The position numbers were made by a program, and so were the translations under genes. A stretch of 64,000 nt of DNA from Hippasteria phrygiana (lineage: Eukaryota > Echinodermata > Asteroidea > Valvatida > Goniasteridae), in NCBI GenBank assembly GCA_037893225.1, contig JAZGUH010000378.1:613001-677000 (forward strand). Reading direction: 5' to 3'. The notes under the pieces are model-generated. The model worked only from the letters and a program-made list of their open reading frames with translations, made no database searches and was not told where the DNA came from. Below, in pieces: positions 44,091-54,900 of this stretch; the stretch's first letter is position 1; the number at the start of each line of letters is the position of its first letter.

Positions 44091-44334
44091 TACATGCAGT
44101 TCAAATATATGTGATACCTTATTGAAATATAGCCCAAGCCTACTCTCCTGATGGTACAGTTAATAGTGAATGTTGTGGAAAAACATTGAACTATTTACAA
44201 TAAATGTATACATAGAAAAGGCCGATTCTTTTAAGATGAAGGTAATGGTTTATTCTTGGTCAAAAGCCAAAAAATTGCCATAGTTGCCAAGTGCATCTAC
44301 CTGACCAGATCTGCACAAGATCTTAAAAGTTTGA

Positions 44335-44336
<2 letters not shown>

Positions 44337-44372
<36 letters not shown>
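44337..44372. repeat. (TA)n microsatellite
   Basis: About 17 TA units, followed by ACATGTATATAT. Confidence 0.9.
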
Positions 44373-44378
<6 letters not shown>

Positions 44379-44844
44379 ATATTTATTTATGAAATATATG
44401 GTGCTTTCCATGACAGTGTACCAATTTTTGTTTAGTTTGCACCAACATCGTGTTGTAATATTTACTGTTGCTGAGAACAAAGTAAAATCTGCTGATAATG
44501 ACAAGAGTTAGGCTACTCAAAATGTTGACCTGTCGCAATCAGCAAAAGTGGAAATAAGGCAGTTCAGTATTTCAACTGGGCATGTGCACAATGACGTGTC
44601 ATTCAGGATATTTTTTCAAGATGGTCGCACGACGTGCATGTTAAATTCAATTAGAATGGATATTAAGATAAAACTTTTCCAAGACAGTCTCGCACGTTCT
44701 ACATGTATTCTTACCTCTGCGATATTTTGGGTTTCATGTACCTCAACTGTAAATTGCCCAGATTCACTGTTATTAAACTACTCTTGTGACGTCACTCTAT
44801 TCAAAAAAGGGTCTTCTTTTTCAAGAATGTACAGTTAACTTAAT

Positions 44845-45431
44845 TCATCTCGTACCTAAAAGCATTAATAAAAATGGACACTTTGGATTTCCCTTGAAAT
44901 CTTGACAATGGGTGTGAAAGGGACGTAGTTTAAGTCGGAGAAACGACTCAAAAGGTGGACATTCTTTGATTCGAATGGCGTCCTCGCCCAAAGGTGGAAT
45001 GTTTAAAAATACTCCATGTTTATTAATAAGATCACCAACTGTAAACCCTTTATCTGCTAACACAAAAATCTCCTTTGTTGAAAAGAGAGAGAAATCCAGA
45101 CTTCTCAGTTATTGTACGATCTGAGGTTTTGCCACCCCAGGCATCACTGACAAAAGTTATCAATCCTGTTGGAGGGAGTTTCTATAAACAGTTCTGTGCA
45201 ATCTATAATGAAACGTAGATTATGAAATTTACTAAACTGTTGAGGTAAAATTTGATTAATAATATTCACACTAAAGGGGCTAGAACTTTTTCCATTAGAA
45301 ATATCCAAGTACATGTAGTAACAATACGAGACTGATACATTAAAACGGTCACTAAGGTCAGACAAAAGCAATCCAAGTTGCCAACAGTTGGTCTTGAAGA
45401 GGAAGGGACATTGGTCTTTTAACTCCTTCAC
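44845..45431 (-). pseudogene. Harbinger-type DDE (DDE_Tnp_4) transposase remnant
   Basis: It reads LLLSDLSDRFNVSVSYCYYM, then FSKFHNLRFIIDCTELFIET and PSN. A deletion removes the usual N.KHHNT..LIG block, and it resumes TGLITFVSDAWGGKTSDRT and ITEKSGFLSLFNKGDF, then after a frameshift VLADKGFTVGDLINKHGVFL and NIPPLG. IDCTE, WGGxxSDxxITE and LADKGF are the three catalytic blocks of the DDE_Tnp_4 family. The C-terminal R.HVER region is degraded. Confidence 0.82.
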
Positions 45432-46522
45432 TCTCTTTACCTCCTGATCAATAATAACTCATCCTTTGTGCAAATGGTAAAAGCAGATTAAAAAGCCAAA
45501 CAAATGTTACCCGGATTTTTGCTGTGGACCAAAGTATGGTGATGTTCTTTTGCCTTTAATTCTGCAACTTCCTTTTTCAGTCCTCGCTTTTCTTCATCAT
45601 CAACTTGGATTTCTGTTACAGGGATAAAGAGATTAAACATTTCTTTTTTATGACATCAGTGGAAAGTTGGGTACAGATATGACAAAACTTGGACCTAAGG
45701 AAGTGTTCTTATTTTTAATCTAAATACGTTTTTTTTTTTAGGTTGCACTCTGTTATGTACTTTTTTTTCTTCAAAATATGTTCTCATCGTTCTTAACAAA
45801 GACAGCATTAACTTAACCTTGTACATGAGAAGTATGCTATTCAAAAATCAGATATACACGCATTTCAAATCGATTACTGAAAAAGCAAGGCTAACTAGTT
45901 ATTTACTGATACCATTTAACTGGGAATGAGTTTCAAGAGATCATACACGTGGGTGCTCTTTTCCCATTCTTCAGGAATATATTTTGTGTTGAACTCAAAG
46001 TAATTTACAAGAACCTATGAAAAAATGCTATTGTACATAGGAAACTTACAGTACAATGAATATTCACATTTACCCTGCTGAATCCAACTATTTGATATTT
46101 CCGTTCGACCCTGTTGGATTTAGCAGGTAAGTCATTTTTTATTTTTAGGTACCCAACAACTTGGCATGTTGGACTGCATTGGATTGAGCAGGAAACTCAT
46201 ATGAGTCACCGTTGGACTCTGTTAGATTTGACAGGGTGTAGTCCTGGGAAACCATTACGGGTTTAAGGTTAATATTGCGATGCCAGGGAAAAAGACATCC
46301 CAAATAATTATGTATGACAAGCTAGACAAACCTTGACGCATTTCACTGGCATGATTGCATTCATCACCAATACTAGAAGGGGGCAAGCAATAGCTGTGCA
46401 TATGCAATGAACCACTGATGGCAGCTCATGTTGCTTTTGCATCTTCACTTCAGCATCCTATGAAGTTAATAAAACAAACAAAACATTGGCAGCACAGTTC
46501 GAATTCTTGTCCCTAACAGTGA
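45432..46522. other. Spacer, nothing coding
   Basis: Imperfect repeats of CCCTGTTGGATTTAGCAGG type lie at 46,070-46,245. Otherwise AT-rich. Confidence 0.45.
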
Positions 46523-46530
46523 GACAACAG

Positions 46531-46873
46531 CAGAGATGTATTCAAGTCCATCACAAGTCCTCCAGTCCAAATTCCAATCACAAGCTATTCAAATGAGCTT
46601 TGACAAAGGCATTACTTTGTCATGGTTCATCCAGTTACTTGTGACTGGCTTTATGAAAAGACTTCATACTGGACTTGTGAAAGGACTTGCAGGGACTCCA
46701 CTACAGCTCTGGGTACCAGGGCTGTAGTCGAGTCTATCACAAACCCTCCAGTCCTAATTCCTATCACAAGCTATTCAAATGAGCTTTGACAAAGGCATTC
46801 CCTCGTCATTGTTCATCCAGTTACTTGTGACCTTCTTTATGAAAGGACTTGCAGTGACTCTAATACAACTCTG
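46531..46873. mobile_element. Tandem dimer of hAT-type MITE H1 inside one TSD
   Basis: Copy 1 is 46531-46711 and copy 2 is 46717-46873, same orientation, 5 bp apart. Both contain AAGCTATTCAAATGAGCTTT and GACAAAGGCATT. GACAACAG flanks the pair (46523-46530, 46874-46881), while no 8-bp repeat flanks either copy alone. Confidence 0.82.
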
Positions 46874-46881
46874 GACAACAG

Positions 46882-47853
46882 TAACACCTTGATTTAACTA
46901 TTCAAATATATTAAATTCAGAACAATTCAAAATCAGGTTCGTGAATTATATGATGGGAAAATGTAGCTATTGGCCCAACGCATCTGCAGTGTAATTGGTA
47001 TAAACGGCATGGCCTCTTCCATGTCTGACAATCAAAGTCAATTTTTTTTTTATTCCCCGAACATGTACTTCATTAAGATTTACGATAGCAAAATGACACA
47101 TTTTATCCAATAAAGTAGGTACTTACAATGACTTCATGACGCTTCGTGACACGTTTACTACGAGCAGCATGTTGCAGGCTTTCTTCTTCGTTGAGGGGCC
47201 TGGTATTAATCAGGGTTGGACGGTAGTTGTCGCTAGGCCAACCTCCTACAAAATGCTCGCTACACTCTTTCTAATGCACGTTTCCACGCTGCTCGTTTTT
47301 GCCGATTTCTCTTAGGGAACCGGAAAAAATATACGCTTTTTTCCTAATTCTTGTGGTTGGTGGAGCCCGGAACACAGTAGGTAATTATTGGCATGATAAA
47401 AAAACAAAAAACGGCCCCCTCAAGAGATTTAGCAAACAAAGGAATTATATGTGTATGTTTCACTTCATATTTCGCTCTTGCCAACCAGTGGTGTTTCTGC
47501 GCATGCGCACATATAATTTGCATATTTCGTGGGAAGAGTCCATTGTACTTGGTCTAGTATTTGGGTGTCGAATTCTGGGTCAATGGTTCAACCTAGGCTA
47601 AAGGGGCAATAACCATGCTGTTTGGTTTCAATAGGGAACTTGTGGAGTTTGAGAATTTTTTATCGAAACACGGCGGAGTAAACAAGAATTGTTGACAAAT
47701 CTACTGTACACGCAGGATTTTAATTAATTAAAGATATACTGTATGTGGGAGAAAGCAAGCACAGCAGACAAACAAACTCACTGCGCTCCATTTGAAATTA
47801 TAAACATTATATTTTAAATAAAATGACAATTAATGGTCTCAGTTACAAACAGT
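46882..47853. other. Spacer, nothing recognised
   Basis: A TGTTTCTGCGCATGCGCA block near 47,489 resembles 33,848-33,900, so it is probably repetitive. No gene. Confidence 0.4.
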
Positions 47854-48041
47854 TTAACCCCTTGAGTACGGTAATTACAGTGATGAGCCGGGGTGCCATG
47901 TCGGCTTTGCAGCCAAGCGTAACAAACACAATAATCCAACAATTGATTGAAAATGCAGAAAATGGCATCTAAAGATGTCATCCGGCCTGGTGGCAGTGTT
48001 TTTTTGGCGCCATATGGCGTCCTCCGTACGCAAAGGGTTAA
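47854..48041. mobile_element. TTAA MITE family 1, copy 3
   Basis: TTAACCCCTTGAGTACGGTA at the left and CCGTACGCAAAGGGTTAA at the right, shortened interior. Confidence 0.82.
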
Positions 48042-48190
48042 TATAGAAGATTATAAATAGTAATTAAATTCACCACTTTTTGATAAAATGTTTTTGCATA
48101 CTTCTGTTCAATATTTTGTGCCAACATCCGCCAGCACTTTTGATTCTGGCAAAAGCCTCTAATGAAAATGTTTTCCTGTTACATTGGCAA

Positions 48191-48475
48191 GTTAAATTTA
48201 AATAATATCTGGTACACCGACTTGGTCCAAATGCTTTGCACATTTTAACTTTGAATTCTCCAGACCAAAGCGACTGTTACTATATCACGTGATTCGGGGC
48301 AAGCCTTATGCTGTCAACTTGCAGGGACTTGCGACGGACTCTACTACAGCCCTGGCATCTCTTACATAACTACGCAAGAGTTTGACCCAAATCATGTGAT
48401 ATAGCAACAGTAATGTGCCAAGCATTTGGAGCAAGTCGTTGTACCAGATGTTATTCAAATTTAACTCGCAAATGG
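48191..48475. repeat. Fold-back element with about 115-bp arms
   Basis: Left arm (GTTAAATTTAAATAATATCT ... TATATCACGTGATTCGGGGC) and right arm (CAAATCATGTGATATAGCAA ... AGATGTTATTCAAATTTAAC) are inverted. The left arm has a 30-35-bp extra segment. A fragment of MITE H1 sits in the loop. Confidence 0.7.
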
Positions 48476-48780
48476 GTGGCAAGTGTGTAAAGCTCTTGTC
48501 TCTCACCAATGTGGCCCAGACTGTATGTGAGTAGAGTTGTTTGTTTATTCTCTCCTGTGCCATGAGGGTTTTTCTCTGGGTTCTCCGGTTTTCCTCCCTC
48601 CGCAAAAAATCAACATTTACGATCTTTGGCTGTGCTCTGTGGTTAGATCTAGATATGGGTCGTATGGCTGGCTGCCAGAGGCGCCTTTACATGCCTTCGA
48701 CTTGACCACGTCGTAGCCCCATCCTTTGCAATTCAGCACCCCAGCTGCGAGTAAGGATGATTAGCCTCTCAAATTATTAT
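48455..48780 (+). mobile_element. tRNA-derived SINE (family S4) with TTA tail
   Basis: An eroded tRNA head (GTAAAGCTCTTGTCTCTCAC, ATGTGGCCCAG) is followed by the conserved block GTTTTTCTCTGGGTTCTCCG and GTTTTCCTCC, ending in ATTATTATTA. It abuts the NUBP1 stop region; a minus-strand AATAAA at 48544-48549 inside it might serve as NUBP1 polyadenylation signal. Confidence 0.65.
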
Positions 48781-48832
48781 TATTAAATGGCTCCTTGTGA
48801 GTCTCATGACCTCTGACCTCAGTAGATGGGTG

Positions 48833-48949
48833 TCACCTCTGCAAGCACATCTCTAGTGCATTTGCAAGCTCCTTCAATGCCTTTGTGGTTGGGGAGTTTG
48901 GGTACTCTTCAAAGATGTTTTTTCCTTCCTCACAGCACGATGTCAGTTT
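48833..48949 (-). CDS. NUBP1: NUBP1 exon 9: C-terminus and stop
   Basis: It reads [20 protein letters not shown] and [18 protein letters not shown], then TGA. It parallels the GKNCDKGQSFFIDAPDSPA region of the human protein. A SINE (48455-48780) lies directly downstream in sense-opposite orientation. Confidence 0.9.
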   Translation of the reverse strand, partial: KLTSCCEEGKNIFEEYPNSPTTKALKELANALEMCLQR

Positions 48950-51900
48950 CTACAATAGTGAAAGGGAAATTAAGATAATAGAATCAGTCACAATGTACTT
49001 GTCTCGGAGCAGTCACTGGATTTTGGGAATTTACTGTTTGTAGGGTTGCCACAGAAATCGTAAAATGAAACTCCATGACTTTCCAGGTCAACATTCGGGT
49101 TTTCATGACCAATTCTTACACTTATTTTACACAGGCCAGTCATCACACCGAAATAAAGGTCTATGTAGGGTGCATTATCATAGACAAGATGGCCTCCGAC
49201 TCCTCTTAAAGCAGTCCAATTCTTCCACTTTATTATGCATGTTGCCAAGCCCTTATAAGAGGGAGAATGCCCAATTGTGCTATTTGAGCACTTACAGAAT
49301 CAAACGGTATTCTGCCAAGGTATTTCAAGTTGAATTCTTCAGCTAATTCTTTGACACCGCCAACAGGAAACAAATTGGTCTCCTCCTAAAAAACAAGAAA
49401 ACAAACATTTGAATAATGGTGGACGTAAGAAGAATAAGTAGTATTGCTGTTACAATTAAGTTGTTTTTAACCCCTTGAACCCGGTTACTTATAATGAGAG
49501 GCCGGCTTGTGCAGCCAATAGGGCTGTTCATTTTCAAATAATTTAGTATTTGAATATTCAAAACTTGGTTTGACCGAATATTCGATACTCGCTGATCAAG
49601 TTTTTCAGTGCATGCCGCACCGGTAAAAAAAAAACATTGCACGTAAAAGCATGCCCGGTGTTTTACGTATGGTGATTGATATTATCGACCGTTCGAACAG
49701 CAATTTATTGCATGCCCCTGTTTTACATGTACTGACGGGAACAATAAACCTCCGTCCACAAAAAGTTACGATTGACAAAAATGCGGCATTTGACACTGCT
49801 AAGCGCCGTAACTTTCCTATTAAAATAGCATCAGAGTCATATCTGTATGTGCATATATATCTTTTCTGGTATTTGAATATTCACTTGACGATCGAATATC
49901 AAATATTCGGTATATTTGGGACAGCCCTAGCAGCCAAGCGTAACATACACAATAATCCAACAATGGATTCAGATTGCATGTATATACATCATCCGTCTTC
50001 AAAGGGTTAAAAAGTACCAAGTTTAAAATCCGTATTATCCAAGTCAATGCACAGTGGAATGCCGCTATAACGAACATCGCAGGATCCACAGATTTTGTTT
50101 GCTATAGCGATCGTTCGGTATAGCGATTTTCAGCTGCCGGTTACTTAAGGACGACTTTGAACATGTACCGGCTATTGAATCATGTAATTACATGTTCATA
50201 ATTTCTAAGCTTACGGAATTCTAAAGCAAAAGTTGGCTTTTCTCTTCTATTCGTTGGGGGAAATAATAGCCAACTGTCACTCTTCAACATAAAGCTGTGG
50301 CCGTTTTGGAATTACAAACAGCCTTGTCTGATGAATACTTGTTTGATGAAACTTTACAGAAAAACTCAAATTTATTTAAGTATAATTGCTCTAAACGTGA
50401 TGCTGCAAACCTTCTTTTGATTTGCATCATGTCCAAGTCTTGCTACAAAATGTGATGAGTGAGATGCCCCATGAAAAGCCCTCCCAATGACTGGATATAG
50501 TTTGCAGGATTCAATTGTAATGTTGAAAAAAAGTGGATAGGCGGGCTATTCATATACCAAGAAGACCACCAGCAAGTGAATGCAGTACAAACAGAGACCA
50601 TGGAGCAAATTGTTGTGTTCTTTAGCCTGTGTCACACACAAAATTAAAGACTTAATTTTATAAAGGTTGCTTTCGATTGACCACTTTCCAAAATTGAACC
50701 CGAATAGTGGAATTCAAACCGAATGTTAAAAGATCTGGATTTATATCCCACCACTACTAAGTACATCCATGCCAATAACAAACGGGTAAAAATTCAGTGT
50801 CTACCTGGCAGCAAGGACAAACGAAACCACTCATGTTCTCCACGATGCCCAGAATCTTCAGGCCCATCTTGCGACAGAAGTTGATCTCCTTGCGGACTGT
50901 ACCCATGGCAACCAGCTGGGGGGTGGTGACAATGAGGGCGCCATCTGGATTCACGTTCTTCAGGACTTTGACGACTGTGAGGTGCTCGTCACTCGTTCCC
51001 GGCGGGGTGTCTGTGAAAAAGTTGTGATGTTTAGGCCCAAAAATAGTTTCCCTCCATGACCGACCCTAAAAGTCACAAAAGTCAGGTCGCATTTTTTTTC
51101 TTTAAAGGAATATGTTCAAAATCATTGCACAATCGTGCATTTCACCATCTTACTTTTAAATAATCTTACTCTTTGCCTCCCGACCTGAGTTACACGACAT
51201 GTAGTATTGTTTTGATGTTTTGATAATACAACAAATCTACCGACTGATTTTTCCTATTTAAGGGCAACACAAGTTTTACAATTTTGTTGGCCTGATGTGT
51301 AATGATTTTTACAACAGCCAGGCTATTTTTGTTTGTGACCAATAGACCAAGTGCGGACAGAAAATGTAGTAAAACATGCATTTTAGTACATACAAGTTTC
51401 AATCATGTCAATTTCTGCCCGTTTCTTGCAAAAAAACAAACAAACACCACAACTGTGTTTTTCAATGTCATAATGAAACAACAATGGTTTCCTTTAGGTC
51501 CTGAATATGAACTATCCTCAATATCAGCATCTACGCACAATATATATTTCATCGGAGAAACCATATACTATGATGTGGTAATCTTTCCATATGGTAAACG
51601 CAGTGTGACACCATTTGAAACATTAGTAAGATTAAAATTAGCTTGGTAGTCTATGTAACAATACAGATTCTCAAAACCAACGTAGGAGAAAAGAAACAAC
51701 TGTAATCATTTTTCTTTCAAATTGAGCCAATGCAGAGGGGATGAGGGAGGGGTTGTATAGCTATTCAAACCGTGGACCTTGAACCCCTTGGGCACGGTAT
51801 TTTACGGGAGACGTCGGGGTGTTGCAGCGGTTCTGGCAGCCAAATCGAACTGCAACAATGTGTTTGTGCAGTCAAGCATGACATAAACAATAATCCAACA

Positions 51901-54900
51901 ATGGATTGAAACTGCACAAACGGCGGCAAATGGCGTCATCTGGCCTGGTGGCACTTTTTTTTTGACGCCATATGGCGTCATGCGTACGCAAGGGGTTAAC
52001 AAAGAGGACAATAGGGTCCACGATTGAGTCAAGGTCCACGATTGAAAATCATGTACAAAACATATGGAAGGCCTTCCGAAAAAGTTAAAGTACAAACAAA
52101 AGAGGGACAATAGGAGATCCACGATTGAAGGTGTTTACACACATGTGTGTGTGTGCGTTTGTATAGCTATTCAAACCGTGGACCAAAGAGGACAATAGGG
52201 TCCGCGATTGTGTCAAGGTCCACGATTGAAAATCGTGTACAAAACCAATGGGAGGCCTTCCGAAAAAGTTAGAGTATAAACAAAAGAGGGACAATAGGAG
52301 GTCCGCGATTGCCGGTGTTTACACACTTGTGTGTGTGTGTGTGGAGGAACTTTATAGAGGCATCAGGGGCAATTGCCTCTAATGTCGCTGGTTTTTGCCT
52401 TATTATCCATCAAAATGCTCCCATAGACAATTTGATTATCTAATACAAGTGCCATTTGCCGAGGAAACTCGACCCTCCAAGAACAAAATTCCAGCACCTG
52501 CCATCTGTGCTCACACAGTCACACATCACTGAATTAAACCCTATAAAATCCTTCAAACACATTTACAGGAATGGCACCAAGAACGACTCGACTTACCAAA
52601 GACAAGATAGTCCAGACGACCCCAGAATGTGTCCTTGATAAACCTCTTGATGAGCTGCGTTTTCCTTGGACCTCTCCATATCACTGCATGGTCGGTCTGC
52701 TGAAGCAGGGAACCAACTGACATGACCTTGATGTTTCCATGTGAGGACCTACAACAGCAACCAAGGATCCAAACATTGTCATGTCAATTTGTTTTTAAAT
52801 TGAAATCACTCAATACAAGGCTAAAAGCCACTCTGAGGCAGTAGGGTTGCCGACAATTTGAATTGCCAACCTTACCACACTTTTCCTGGGCCCAGATCTA
52901 AATAGAGGATAATTCTTCAACATTCCAATTATCCTAATTTTCATACCTATATAGATAAAGTATTAATTTTTCACAGAAATGGATCGGATGTTGGATTGGA
53001 CTAGGAAGTTGCTGATGCGATACTCTTTCCATCCATGTCAAGTTTTGGGGGTTATACTCTTCATGATCCCTCACGAAATCTCAATCGTTCGGGGTCAGAG
53101 TGGAGCTAAACCAAAATTTCAGATCATGTAAACAAGGCATGACAAATTTTATCGAGCGAATTTTATCAGCTTTGTGCAAGAGGGTCAGATTTAAATGCCA
53201 TACACAAAAAAAACTCACTTTCAGAATCTTCCACTTTCGACTTGGCGTCCTCCAATGTCGATACAGCGCTGGAGACGGTGGCGGAAGGCGTGTGCTGCGG
53301 CCGAAAGCTTCTAAAGGAATGCAGGATCACCCCTGATGTCATTGCACACCTCCTCGATCGTTTGGCGCAACACATCACGAATTGCAAAGGCACATTTGAC
53401 ATGGACTAATTCCTTGAGCCCCATAAGACGAAGTCACACCGTCTCCAGCGCTGTATCGACATTGGAGGACGCCAAGTCGAAAGTGGCAGATTCTGAAAGT
53501 GAGTATTTTTTTTGTAAGGTGTTTAAATCTCACCCTCTTAAACAAAGCTGATGAAATTCACTCCATAAAATGTGTCATGCCTTGTTTATATGATCTGTAA
53601 TTTTGGTTTAATTCCATTGGTAAACAACACAGTTATTTAGGATCAAAAAGTAGGACATGTTTTTTTGACACGTAGTACTTGCAAAAGCTCTTCCATTTCT
53701 AGAACTGAAGTCTCAATTTTGTCCATACTTGAGTGGTGTCCATCCCCACTGTGTGTTGACCACTGTTTGATCTTCAACTGCCATTAACCTTGGACAACTC
53801 GGACCGCAGATATCAACGTCAACCAGTCCTACCTACAAAGAAAAATAACACAAAGTCATGACATTTATAAAAACCATGTTTAAAAAAATTGAGACAATTT
53901 TGCAGATACACTATGTGAAGTGAATAACTCTATTAACCAGTTCAAGTCGGGATTATTCTGACATTAACGGACCCAGCCGCGGGAATATTTTTCCCGAGCC
54001 TAGATGACAGACCGGTTCAGGCAGAATCAGGCCGTAATCTGCAGGCAGAACACCCTGATATTTCCAGCCTCGCTAGCTGCCAGCGGGTCGCTGACAGATA
54101 GATACTGGTCTCCATCTAGTGCGTGTTTATCAGTCATCCGTTCCGAGTACGGCAAAACTTTTGCGTGTTAGCTCGTCATCCGACTCAAACTTGTTAACCC
54201 TGAACTCACCTAAAGCTACAAAATACTACTAGTAGTAAACTGTAGTTATGCAGGTCTCTTACTAAACTGACATATGAGAAATTGTGTAGTACTTTGTAGT
54301 GTATTGTACTTTACCCCAAATGAATGCCTAGGACGTTACGGTTAGAAGTATGGTTCAATGAAGAACCAGAGATATAATATGGTTCTGATGAGAGGAACCA
54401 GAGATATCAACTCATCATTTCATTCAGTACACTCTAACTATGATCATCAGGAGAACTCGACAAATGGGAGTCCTCATATCAAAGTGAGGAATCCATTGTG
54501 AATTGAAAAATGTGAATGGACGCAACAAGCCAGAAGAGTTGCATTCTCAGGAAAGTGAAATGTGAAGCTGGTCTATAGCTGGAGTGTGTCAGTGTGACGA
54601 CAACACTCTGTATAAGATAATTTTTCTAGAGTTTAGGCATTTTCTTGATGAGTCACAGCACAGATCTGAAAACTGGGATAATTTTTATGGCAATCTGTTG
54701 AGGATTTGGGCCTAGAAAAACTAAGGGTGGCAGGGTTTGCAACCTAAAATGTGGCCAACCCCACCACCCTTGTAGCCCTTTACCTAGAGTGGCTTGTAGC
54801 CTTATATATTGCACCCCACCCCACCCCACCCCCACATGGAATTATGGAATAAATATGGAATTCCTGGGGATAAATGACCCCACTCCTACAGCATTTAACC

